Assembly (NCBI GenBank): GCA_003665825.1
Contig: QPFY01000013.1
Location: forward strand, 744,001 to 808,000
Length of the DNA: 64,000 nucleotides
Direction: 5' to 3'
Origin: Microbotryum silenes-acaulis
Lineage: Eukaryota > Basidiomycota > Microbotryomycetes > Microbotryales > Microbotryaceae
Each line of letters begins with the position of its first letter. The stretch's first letter is position 1. The notes under the pieces are model-generated. The model searched no databases and was not told where the DNA came from. It saw only the letters and a program-made list of their open reading frames with translations. Made by a program: the position numbers and the translations under genes. This document shows, piece after piece, positions 23,470-33,903 of the stretch.

Positions 23470-23605
23470 ACCTGGGCCTAATCTGCTACCTGGGGTAGCA
23501 AAGGTTGCAACCCGCCGGGATTGTGGCTTGGAAGGCGCGTGGGAGGGCGCTGCGCGCGCGCCTGTTGAGGCGTACTTTTTATGTCTGCCCGAGGTGCTCG
23601 TATAG
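23470..23605 (-). repeat. Right terminal inverted repeat of KDZ transposon
   Basis: Reverse complement of the left repeat. It lies about 220 bp upstream of the start codon of the Grg1-like gene. Confidence 0.93.
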
Positions 23606-23777
23606 GCGTTGGGCGCATCGCGCGTCGCGCTCGGTTGCACCTCGAAATCGAAAAGTGTTTGTCCCCGACGGGTTTGACGTCATGACCCCGATGACCCCGA
23701 TGACCCCCTCACGTCGCCGACCTTGACTTGGAAGGGGATCAACCCTCCCCCTCTTTCTCTCCTATCCACCACACCAC

Positions 23778-23785
23778 TTTATAAT
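23778..23785 (+). promoter_or_regulatory. TATA-like box of Grg1-like gene
   Basis: TTTATAAT lies about 45 bp upstream of the start codon, a plausible core promoter element for an inducible gene. Confidence 0.4.
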
Positions 23786-23825
23786 CTACTTAGAACCAAC
23801 CGTACCCAACACTCGATTAACAACC

Positions 23826-24376
23826 ATGTCTTCCATCGGTGACAAGATCTCCAACGCCGCCTCGTCCGTCAAGGACTCGTTCGGCGAGAACTCCGCGTAA
23901 GCCTCTTCTCCCCCTTTGTCCCTCGCCCCACTTCCGCTTCGAGCATTGAGTCCTTCATCATAGGCTTGAGGACTACGCACTTATACTTCTTCCCTTCATA
24001 CATACAGTGCTGCTCAGAAGGAGAAGGACAAGGGTCAGTGCCTCGATGCCGTTCAAACATCAATAACCCGACGACGCCTCAGACGTCACCCTTCACTGTC
24101 GATCTACGGACGGAGTACTGACCCCGCCACGTGATTCACCTTCCCCTTCTATAGAGGTCGCCAAGGGCAACACCGGTGCCGGAATTGGAGATCGTGCCTC
24201 GGCGTAAGTCACCCGTCCTGACCCACTCTCATACCCAACCGCGTCGACGACTGACCATCGAGCTCCTATTCCTTCCCTTCCTCCTCTTCAGCGCCGTCTC
24301 GGCTCTCGGCAACAAGACTGATGAGGAGAAGCACGCCGCCTCGAAAGAAGGAAACAAGGAGGCTGCCAAGCACTAA
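23826..24376 (+). CDS. Small Grg1/CCG-1-like stress protein, copy 1
   Basis: Four exons (23826-23896, 24008-24033, 24155-24203, 24292-24376) give 76 residues starting MSSIGDKISNAASSVKDSFG and ending KEGNKEAAKH. The sequence is hydrophilic and rich in Ala, Lys, Glu and Asn, with the GDRASAAVSALGNK segment typical of the glucose-repressible Grg1/clock-controlled CCG-1 family. Family members are small, heat-stable, highly expressed under starvation or stress, and of unknown biochemical role. A related gene lies at 50318-51228, and the shared exon layout and MSS start support common origin. The KDZ transposon ends about 220 bp upstream, so part of its promoter may have been displaced. Confidence 0.75.
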
Positions 24377-24927
24377 AGGATCATACCACGACGTACCAGA
24401 AACATCTTCTCCAGCTCCACTCGAACGAATTGGATCGAGTGCCGAACCTTGCACGAAAGGCGCGGGGAGGACTTGAACTTTTCGTCAATTAGATGTGTTT
24501 TAAGCTTGTAATGAAATGAATATATCGTTTTAACCAATGCCTGCCCTGAAACTTACCCTGTGAGGGTACATGACGGTACACACACTCGCTTTCCGTAACG
24601 TTTGATGCGGCCGAGCTCCCAGGGCAAGTACTGTGGGCGTGTTGCGCATCAGGTAGACGATTCGCAACAGCCCAGCTCAGAGGTGTGACGTGTTGCGAAG
24701 TAGACTATGTTACACAAGTAGTAATCGATCTGTAGAATGCGAAGTGGGGCTGGGTAAAACTACGGAACTACAAGCTGAAACAAAACGAGGGTGGGGCTCG
24801 AAAGAAGAAAGGACGAAAGGAGATAGTGTCAAGTGTGGTGTCGGATGGCGGCCTCACCAACAACGTAGTCGAGAAAGCGCGCTTTCGCAAGGCGGTACGA
24901 GGAAAATATCTGGAAGTAGGCCGATTA
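24377..24927. other. Intergenic region between convergent genes
   Basis: Holds the 3' regions of the Grg1-like gene and TAM41. I see no gene. Confidence 0.5.
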
Positions 24928-26919
24928 TCATGGCTTGGTCGCTTGCTCGACGGGGGCGGGCAAACTCGACGACGTGGATTTGCTCCACTTCTTCTTCAAC
25001 TTAGGGCCAATCTATTCGTGATTAAAGAAGGCCACGGTCAGTTCTCTAGACCTCAGGCGCGCACGAACGGATGGTGAATACTCACGTATCGCAATGACTT
25101 GATCGGTCCGGCGGAAAGGATGCCTTTCAACGATTGGTTGAACGTCGGTCGGCCTACGATCTGGGCGAGACCTTCGAGAAGAGCCGAAATTGAAAAACCA
25201 TTAGCATCAACACGATCGCGAAGAGAGATTATCTGGAACCCACTCTTATCAAGCATGACGTCAAAGTCGTCGTCCTGCACGATGCGTTCCCACAAGGCCG
25301 TCTCGCTCCCTTCCTTCTGCACCCTCAACTCCTCCTCACTCAAAGCCTTCCCCACCATTCCCGCCTTTTCCCCCTCCCCTGCACCCCCCTTAGAAGCGAA
25401 CAAAGCCTTCTTGAGATTCCACTTCCTCTCATAATGCGCCAAGACTTTCCCTTTCAACCCGATAGGCAACTTGCTCGCCGTCGTGGCCCTCTGTTCCGCA
25501 CTCCGGTCCTGCCTCATCAACCTCACCTCCCCCAACTCGCCCGGTCTCTCCCCAATCACATGAACCGATTTCCAGAAACTCTTCAACAACCCTCCATACA
25601 ACGATCGGAAGGCGTCGAGTTGCGCAGCGACGATGTTGCGTACTTTGAGAGGGTTCTCACCGACTTTCATACGGAAGTCGCCGCGGTAAGAAAGACCGGC
25701 GATCTCTTCGAACAGTTCGACTTCGGTGAAATCTTCGGGGAGGCGCAGGAGGGCTGTACGCAGGGCCGAAGCGAGGTTGACTTGGTTCGCGAGACGGACC
25801 CGAGCGTCGTCCTTGAGGATGCGGACCTGAAAATGCGGAATCGAGGCCGCGTCAGATCGCCTCTCTACTAGCTTCCCACGAGAGCTTTATTTTCTTTACT
25901 TACAGGTTTCTGCGTCCTCCCACTAACGTAGAGCGTTTCCCAATCGAGCATGTCCCGACACAGCGCATCGATCGAGATGACGCCGTACTTGAGTGTCTGC
26001 AAAAGCCGAGCCACGAATCTCGATGAGCGTTCAGTTTCCGAACACACCATCAAAGCACCTTATGGGGTCTCACCTTTCCCTTGACCTGCACATCGACATT
26101 GAACCACACGTTCGCGCCCAACCCTTTATCCTGCATCCACGCGACAGCGTCCGAGCCCAAGAGGCGCATCGGCATCGAATAATGGTGTGGGTTTTGGGCC
26201 ATGTTGATCGCGTGCCAATGCGAGGGGTGCGAGACGGCAAAGACAAAGTCCAACATGGGTTGCTCCTGTGGGCCAAGGCTCGTTAGAACAGTCAGCGTTT
26301 TCCTTTCCCTCCAAATTTGTCTTGTCTTCAAGTCTCGCAGCGAAAGTTGACCCACGCTCGCCGCATAACCCTTTTGCCTGAACACGCCCGAACCATAAGC
26401 GAATGCAAAGCGTACGGGCGCCTTGAAATCGGCTAGAATTTCCTCCAATTCCATCTTGACCTCGTCCGAGACGGCGATGATCTGGTTGCGCCCGAACGAT
26501 TTGGGCAATTCGGTGACGGAGGTGATGCGACGTTTGGTGAGACGCGCATCGACGGGGGGTGGGGTGGGAGGCTTAGGAGGGGTCGGTATCGGGGGTTCGG
26601 TCGTGGTGGAGGAGGCGTTCCATCTCCGGGAGGACGAGGTGGGTGGTGGGTAGGACGACGAGGATGAAGTGGAGGTCGTTGAGCGCTCCGTGTCGAGGCG
26701 TGATTGAGCCGACGAATGCAGCAACGCTGTCCGGACCAGTGTCTGTTGCAGAGGCGCTAGCGTAAACATCGGTAGTAGCCGATGGGCCGTCGTCATCATG
26801 GCGATGGTCGAGGAGGGACGGGAGACGGGAACGATTCGGGTCGAAAGTCGGAGCATGGTGGCTGCGGTGCCGGGTGGGGTTGAGCTCAAGCTGCGGTGGG
26901 GTTGTGTTTGATGAAACAC
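24928..26919 (-). CDS. TAM41: Mitochondrial phosphatidate cytidylyltransferase Tam41/Mmp37
   Basis: Tam41 makes CDP-diacylglycerol from phosphatidic acid in the mitochondrial inner membrane, the first step of cardiolipin synthesis. The long first exon has a basic, Ser/Thr-rich mitochondrial presequence (MLRLSTRIVPVSRPSS; 26856 is an alternative start), a Pro/Ser-rich spacer, and the family signature FAYGSGVFRQKGY with the nucleotidyltransferase-like PMLDFVFAVSHPSHWHAINM. HHYSMPMRLLGSD and WFNVDVQVKGK follow. Later exons contain KYGVISIDALCRDMLDW, LYVSGRTQKPV, NLASALRTALL, FTEVELFEEIAGLSYRGDFR and RPTFNQSLKGILSAGPIKSL. The last exon ends at 24928 with a Lys/Ser-rich tail. Motif order matches Tam41 throughout. 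Confidence 0.93.
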
Positions 26920-27822
26920 TGCGGTGCGTCACACCTAGAGGTCAGTGTTCCATATCATCGCAGAGTAGTTCATGGCTTGTCATGAGCCCGGAGTCGCTTC
27001 TAGGCGAGTCCTTGACGAGCCGAGGTCCGGCATCAGCCTCCCCCGACCCGACAAGTCCGCGCCTGTTCAGCGCCGTATTCGCCCACTACTGGGCGTAGTC
27101 CTTGCTACCGTCCAAAGTAGTACTGGAGTAATGCAGACAGTCACATATGCCGAGTAATGTCCGTAGGTGGTCTGAATTTGGACGACCAACTCCAGATCGA
27201 TCCCGTCTGGGCCCGGCCATGCCGATGGCTTGCGAACGCCGTTGCGACACGAGTCCGGTTGGCCGGGCGCAGCCTCGATCCCGAGACGCCTGACGAATGA
27301 CGTGGAGCCGCGGCGAGAAGCAGGTACGCCTTCTGGACTGACCTCGTTACAAACAGGGTACGTAGCAAAAAGCGAGAGTCGGGCGAGTTGTTGTCGTGTA
27401 TTGTATGCTTTGGGATGTGTTGAACGGTCGAATAGTTGGGAGTTGGGGGCACCAGGTCAAGGATTCAAGTTGAAGATGCCCCCCAAAGGTCCGGCTGCTC
27501 CGCCCGCTGCCCGCCCAAATTCAAACCCGAATTGGGATTCGGCCGGCCCGTATTCGGTCTGCTTGGGCAAGGGCGCGCCTCAGCCTCCCCGAAGCCGAGC
27601 CCCTGACGGGTGGGTTTGAGCATGCGGTCGTACCGGAGACGCACTCAAACTCGCATTACATACTTGCCAAACCTTCGTCACGCTTAGTGCTCTCATACCT
27701 GACCCTCAATTCGCATCTTTCCGGAGCCCACGCGCACACAGCACACTTCACTGACCCTCCCCTTCCGACTTTTGGACATTAACACAACACACGCAGACCT
27801 AAAATCGTACCAAACCTTTTGA
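26920..27822. other. Intergenic region
   Basis: About 900 bp between the TAM41 start and the cyclophilin stop. Short GC-rich open frames are present but none is convincing. Confidence 0.45.
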
Positions 27823-29407
27823 CTAATCATCCCAGCCCAACATGCCTGTACTCCTCCTCGAACCCTCACTAGGCGCCGACATCTTACCCCTTCCTTTATA
27901 AAGTACTCCCCCATTACGGTTACCCTCCCCATTCCCCACAGCTTCATCCCTCCAACCCCCCATCCCTCTCCCATCCCCTCTCCTCGTCTGTCCCCTCTGA
28001 ACCTCTCTTTCGACCCTCATCTTCAACTCCTTCAATTCTCTCAACCTAGCTTCCTTCTTCATCCTTTCATCTTCTTCCTCTTTCAAAGCCTGCGCTTTCA
28101 AAGCCTCGATTTGTTTGGAACGTAATTCGGGAGAAGAGGAAGGTGATCGCGCTCGACGTTTGTGCGAATTACGATCAGCTTTAGAAGAACGATGGTGGCG
28201 GGAGGAACGTTTGGAGGGTTTTCGTTTGGGAGAGGGAGAGCGGGATTGAGAAGGGGTGCGCGAGTGGGAACGCGAGCGCGAACGCGAACGCGAACGGGAG
28301 CGAGATGGGGACCGGTTTCTCTTCTTGGGTTCGGGGGAAGCTGAACGCGAGCGACAGGCGGAGCGGGAACGTGAGCGTGATTTTGAACGATCGGAAATGG
28401 GGGAAGGGGAAGGTGTTGGGGTTCGCGCTTTCTTGACCGGAGCTACGGATGGGAATAAGGGTTAGCTAGTGAAAAAGGCGGTCGCGTGCCGAGATGGGGA
28501 ATTTTTGATGAGCCTTACCTTTTCGTTCGAGTTGACCGCAATGCGAGATCGTCACCAACTGCAAGGGGTGATCCTTCTCGTTGACAGGAAGCTTTGAAAT
28601 GGCTTCAATCACTTTGTAGCCTAGTTTGAGTAGCGGTCGAGAGCGAATCAGCCACGACCCACTTCGGTCTATGTTCCAAGGGCAGACCTAACCTTTTACG
28701 ACTCGACCAAAGACGACGTGTTTGCCCAACAGATGGGGACACGGCCGAAGCGAGACAAAGAATTGCGACCCGTTGGTGTTCTTGCCTCGATTGGCCATGA
28801 CCAACAAACTGTGCACCCTCACGGATTCAGCTTTGGCTCGGTACTCGAGCCTCATGGGGACCGAGGTCGACTTACCCTTCGGAATCAATCTCTCTTCTCA
28901 GATCCTCATCCTCGAACGTAGCTCCATAGATGGATTGACCACCCTTTCCATTCCTCAATGTGAAATCACCACCTTGTACCATGAAGCTGGAGAAGTGACG
29001 AGATCGGGCTCAGTGAGCATCGCCAGGGTATCTGAGGCTGAGGCACAGCAATACAGTCGTAGTCTTACCCTGCTATTATCCGATGAAAGGGAGTGCCTTT
29101 GTAGTACAAGGGGATACCCATTTCGTTCACGCCTGCTGAACCGGTACACAAGGCTCGGAAGCTGGACGGGTTGATTGTTGAGCACGAGGGACAGCACCAT
29201 CGCAAGCATACGCAACACAGGCAGGGATCAAGAGAGACGAGATGATCATCAGCTCCCATCTTCCTCGGTGGCAGTACAGCTGAGCACCACAGAAGGAACG
29301 TACTTCTCAGCGGTCTGGGGCACGGCATCGGCAAAGAGCTCAAAGATGACTCGGCCGAGCAATTCGCCCTCGAGCGATATGTCGAAGAAGCAACGCGGGT
29401 TCGACAT
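27823..29407 (-). CDS. Nuclear SR-type cyclophilin (peptidyl-prolyl isomerase with RS-rich tail)
   Basis: The start at 29407 gives the cyclophilin fold ([20 protein letters not shown]). The active site is [15 protein letters not shown], with the catalytic Arg and the Phe/Met/Gln set, followed by [15 protein letters not shown] and [12 protein letters not shown]. The Trp of cyclophilin A is replaced here, as in SR-cyclophilins such as PPIG. After the isomerase domain come a [11 protein letters not shown] segment and a long Arg/Ser dipeptide region (about 28240-28400), then a charged coiled-coil (about 27950-28110). This architecture suggests a nuclear role with the splicing or transcription machinery. 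Several short introns split the isomerase domain. It is divergent from JJJ1, with 222 bp between the starts. Confidence 0.9.
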
Positions 29408-29629
29408 GGTCACGAGGTGAAGAGGGAGTGGTGGAGCGCGTTTGATGAGTCGGGATGGGAGGAGGGAAAGGCGGGGGATTGGTTCGCGATGAGCGGAGGA
29501 GGACGAGCTTGGATCCGCGCGCCGCCTCTTCGCGCTTCTTCGCAGCTGACCCCATCACTAGCCATCAGTCTCAATCACCAGCGCTCAACTCGTGCGGCCG
29601 CAGAGAACAAGGAGTAGGGAAAGGAAAAG
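29408..29629. promoter_or_regulatory. Divergent promoter of cyclophilin and JJJ1
   Basis: Only 222 bp separate the two start codons, so the promoters must share this interval. Confidence 0.4.
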
Positions 29630-32113
29630 ATGGGAGCCAACGCATCGACGGAGAGTGGCTCAGGATCGACAGGCTCAGGCCAGCGGAAACCCGGAGCTCC
29701 GCTCGATCATTACGAGGGTCAGTCATCCCTCCTTCGCGGTCACGTGGATCGGGTCCGGTCCCCCCATTCTTACGGGTGTGCCTTGACGGGCTTCTGACAT
29801 GGGACTGTTTCTCTTTTATCAATTGTCGACGACCACAGTCCTAGGCATCTCGACCGAATCGACCTCGGACGAGATCAAGAAAGCGTAAGCTGTCCCTTCC
29901 AAACCCACCCTGACTCGACATTGGATCGCCCGACCCCCCACTAACCCCCTTCCTCTCCTTCCAAGTTTCCGCAAAGCCGCCCTCCGTGAACACCCCGACA
30001 AGAACCCCCACGATACAAAAGGGTCCACGAAACGATTCGCGATCATTCAAGCTGCTTATGAGGTGCTTTCGGATGAACAAGAGAGGGCTTGGTACGATGA
30101 TCATCGCGAGCAGATTTTGAATGGTGGACAGGCGGATGAGGGACCGCAAGGTGCGCTTTTCAAATTCGAGCGGTCAAAAGAGAATGGACATGATGAAGGA
30201 GTCGAAGATTGCTTACTGACCCTGCGATCCCCTCCCCTCCGTTTTTCAGACCTAGCAGCCGAAGCCTCCTATTTCGACTCGCTCCGTCGAGGAGGTGGCA
30301 CCAGCGTTCCTAAACCCCGGTCCGCCTCCACCCGAGGCGTCACGATCCCCCAACTCATGAAATTCTTCACCACCTCTTCCTGGTCCGGTTTTGACGAATC
30401 CGCGACCGGATTCTACACCACCTTTCGAACGTTATTCGCTCTCATCGCGTCGGAGGAAAACGCTTTACAATCTACATATACCTATCCGACCTTCGGCACA
30501 AAGGAATCGGATTATGAGAGTGTGGTCAAAAAGTTCTATACGGGATGGTTGGATTTCGCTACCGAGAAGGAGTTTGGGTGGTTGGATCAATACAAACTCG
30601 AGGAAGGGATGGAGAGGAGGATGAAGAGGGCGATCGAGCAAGAGAACAAGAGGCTACGACAGGGGGGCAGGAGGGAGTACAATGAGACCGTTAGGGTGAG
30701 TACGGGATCGCACCTTTTTTTTCAGCCTGTGCACGTGCGAAGAAGTTGAGTTCGTCGCAATCGCACCTTCGCAGAACTTGGTCCTCTACGTCCGTCGTCG
30801 CGACCCACGGTGGCAAGCCGGTCAATCGACCCTATCCCCCGAAGCACAACGCGCCGCCGAACTCGCCAAAATACGGGCCGACCTCCTCCTCGCAGCCAAA
30901 GAACGTGCTTTGGAGAATGAACAGCTCGCAGCGCAGTACCAAGCTCAGGAATGGCAGAAGGGGAATGACGAGGTGTTCAAACAATGGGAGGAGAGGAGTG
31001 AAGGAGACGAGGGGAGTGAGGAGGGGGAGAATGAGGATGAACAGTGGTGTGTGGCTTGTGGGAAGGGTTTCATGAGTGGTGGGGCTTGGGAGAATCATGA
31101 GAGGAGTAGGAAGCATCAGAAGAATTTGGAGAGGTATGTTTGGGTCATTTGCGTGGTAGAATTCTGCGTTCGATAGACGCTAACAGAGTTTCTTCGGCGA
31201 GTCTTGATGCAGACTTATCAAGGAGATGCAAGAAGAGGATGAAGCCTTGGGACTAGGGCGGACAGAAGAAGCTGGACAAGAGGATGTCGGAGAGGAAGAA
31301 GACCTCGATGACGATGAAGGCGAAGACGTGGACTCCCCTCCCATCGCATCGACCTCGCGCTCCCCATCGCCGACATCCTCTCTCGCCGAAGATGTCGCCG
31401 CGTTCAACCTCGCGAGCACAAACGATCCTGAAGCGGATGATGAAGTTCCCCTCCCTACGAAGGGGAAGAAGAAAAAACGACGGAAAGCTGCAACAGCTAC
31501 CTCATTGGATGAGATCATCTTGGACGAGCCAAATTTGGCTACATTAGGGATCGCGAAGAAGAGCAAGAAGGGGAAGAAGAAGGGCCAGTCTGGGATATCG
31601 ACACCGATTCAGATGGACGCGGCATCGGATCTCGAGGAGGATGAAGCACTTGGGAAACAAGTCAAAGAGGTATCACTACCTAGCGGTGGAAAAAATCAGG
31701 AAGGGCGAAGGGAAAGGAAAAGGGGAAAGAGGCTGAAGGATCGGGCTTCAGTACACCTGCCGAGGGAGGGGGGATGAGTACCCCGACTGAGTCATGAGGC
31801 GCGAAGGAGGATCTGGAATTAGCCATGGCGGAAGAAGCGGAGATGAGTAAGAAGGATAAGAGGAGGTTGAAGGAGGCGGCGAAGAAGGCCGGGACGGGGA
31901 CTGAGGAGGTGAGTGACTCTGGGTATCAGTTTTTTTCAATGTCGGAAAGATTGATGTGGATTACCTTTTCCCGAGCAGAAGTGCCACGTCTGTTCCGTGG
32001 CCTTCCCATCTCGGACGAAGCTCTTCGACCATATCAAAGCCACAGGCCACGCTCTCGCCGAAGGTCCAGCCCCAACAGGGAAAACAAGTTCCAAGAAGAA
32101 GAACAAGAGGTGA
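29630..32113 (+). CDS. JJJ1: JJJ1/DNAJC21-like J-protein with two C2H2 zinc fingers
   Basis: Jjj1 is a cytosolic Hsp70 co-chaperone needed for late 60S ribosome maturation, acting with Rei1 to recycle Arx1. The J-domain is split by introns ([35 protein letters not shown]) and has the HPD motif. The family-specific middle follows ([56 protein letters not shown]). The first C2H2 finger is [20 protein letters not shown], and the second is [20 protein letters not shown] just before the Lys-rich C-terminus. Acidic and Lys-rich low-complexity stretches lie between the fingers. The frame between about 31669 and 31812 is only explained by an intron with a weak acceptor or by a frameshift. The stop lies 43 bp from the convergent hydrolase gene. 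Confidence 0.9.
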
Positions 32114-32156
32114 AACAGAACGGCAACCTCCCACTTCTCATACGTTTAATCCCCCT

Positions 32157-33319
32157 TTACTGGGCGTACTTGTTGAACCATGCAACGGTCTGCTTGAACG
32201 AATCTTCTTTGCCGAACTTGATCCTCTGATCCGTGATGTCGCCTCGGACGGCGAAACCGTGCGTGCAGCCGGGGTAATAGTTCTGCTTCCAGCCTGGAGC
32301 GTATCGCCCTCCGCCCATCATCTCCTCGGCTTTGTCTTGCTGATCGCGCGGCCACTGTCGGCGTGGGCAAGATGGATGACCTTCTGATCAGCAAAAGAAC
32401 GTTTATGAGACTCATCACCATGGGTGGGGGTGTGGACTCACGGTACGGTCCGTCTCACACGCATTGATTAAGAGAGGGGCTTTACTCTTCTCACGCAAGA
32501 GATCGAGGTCCTCGGGAACTCTGATGCCCGAGGGATGAGCCGCAACAGCGCAGGTGACGACGTTGTCCACTGCCAATGCGACGGCGTATTTACCACTGTA
32601 AACAATGACAAAACGCACGGGCCAGCCGCTTAGTGCAATGCTTTATCTCGGAAGGGAAGCGACGGACCCGAAGCAGTAACTTGTGCATGCGAATTTTGTG
32701 ACGCCTTGCTTCTTGAGCGCAGCAATGACCTTGTCGAGGGTGGGGCGGGTATGTGCCTCGGTGTGGTTCTTGCTCTTTCATTTAGATCAAGTACGATGGG
32801 ATGAGCACTCCGCATGTACACTACGAAATGGAGAGGAGTCGCCCTACCCAAGCTCCGAGGTCAAAGCGACCGGCGTTCATCTCCTCAATTGGTACGGGGT
32901 CTTTGTTGAGGTAGTCGGCTGCAATGCGAAAACGAAAGGTCTTGGTCTTTGACTTATCCCTTGCGCACCACATCGCCTTTGCTTACGGAAATACGTGGCG
33001 TAGCCATTATCCGCAAAGCTATCGCATATGAGCTGTGGGGTGAGTCGAAAATGTTTGATCAGCTCGGGCGCACACAGCTCGAAGCAGACAGGTTTGTCGG
33101 CGAAGTCACGAGGTCAGCGCACTGACCTGGGCGTTAGAATAGATTCCATAGATATCACCTGCAACATAAGATTGAATGACTATAATCAGAAACCCCCCGC
33201 CGCACGTTCCCCTCGTCTTCGCCGTGAAACTGACCGAGAAAGAGGACGGCCAAGGTCTCGTCATACTTGCCCGCTGCGGGTAAGGTGACGTAAGTGTCGA
33301 CGCCGTCTATCGTGGCCAT
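32157..33319 (-). CDS. Dienelactone hydrolase family protein, copy 1
   Basis: This is an alpha/beta hydrolase of the dienelactone hydrolase family, a predicted cytosolic enzyme acting on lactones or small esters; the natural substrate is unknown. The Cys-Asp-His triad can be placed: Cys in TSYCFGGKYAV (split by an intron), Asp in LLINACETDRT, His in CTHGFAVRGD. The first assigned exon begins LHSGTPKGTMATIDGVDTYV. The true N-terminus may lie in an upstream exon, since the paralogue has extra residues before GTP and the frame is open to about 33362, so 33319 is only the nearest ATG. It is divergent from its paralogue at 33904 and converges on JJJ1. Confidence 0.85.
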
Positions 33320-33903
33320 GGTCCCTTTAGGGGTTCCAGAGTGGAGAGCGCCTTTTAAACAGCTGAAAGAGGGGAAACGGAGGAGGGTCCCGTCAGCGTT
33401 CAATTAGAGCTGCCCGCCATGTGGGGATCTGCTGTCGTGGCAGTTGCAGTGGGCGGAGCAAGTGGGGCACGCCGGCAACCCTGATCGAAAGGGACTTCGA
33501 CCTAGAGGAGGAGATGTACTGAGTATGCACGTACTCTTCGCAATGATCAGGCATGGCTACGGATCCTTTCTAGTCCAGGTGACGGGTGCAAGAGTGAAAG
33601 GGCGTGAATGATTTCACGGATTGTCGAAGTCGGTGTTCACCGGCTATGGGCTAAAGATATCGCGGGTGGATTTGTCAGCAACCCGAACCCTTCGGCCGGG
33701 CGCGGGCGCTCGAAATAGGCTCAAGGACGAAGCTTAATAACGGAGGTCGTTGATGGATAATGAAATGATTCCGGTGCTCGCCCTGGCGACGCTCGATCGC
33801 TAAAGCTCGTGTACGGCTTGCTCCAACCGATCAATCCTTACCACCCCACCGCTCCTCCACCACCCCACCTACTAACACCGAATAACACCGAATCTCATTC
33901 ATC
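33320..33903. promoter_or_regulatory. Shared upstream region of the two hydrolase paralogues
   Basis: About 585 bp between the two divergent starts. It probably contains both promoters and a short 5' exon of copy 1 that I could not place. Confidence 0.4.

Larger units (their letters stand above)
17793..23605. mobile_element. KDZ-family (Kyakuja-Dileera-Zisupton) DNA transposon, about 5.8 kb
   Basis: Two inverted copies of about 135 bp (17793-17927 and 23470-23605) bound the unit. Inside are a minus-strand KDZ transposase remnant (21025 to about 23095) and a plus-strand spliced accessory gene (18303-19528). KDZ identity rests on the transposase motifs: LAYDGSFQQ, VDTGLVACVCRHD, YYALAILKHI, GVLYDIACNFKHHIEK and VFHAYAHIWSCQVEFNPR. 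Exact ends are uncertain: 9-bp CTCGTATAG abuts the outer edge on the left (17784-17792) and forms the last 9 bp on the right, so it could be a target duplication or part of the repeat. Confidence 0.88.

Noticed and set aside
28240..28400. GAACGCGAGCG-type tandem as a mobile repeat
   Set aside because: It codes the Arg/Ser dipeptides of the cyclophilin tail in the right frame, so it is protein low complexity.
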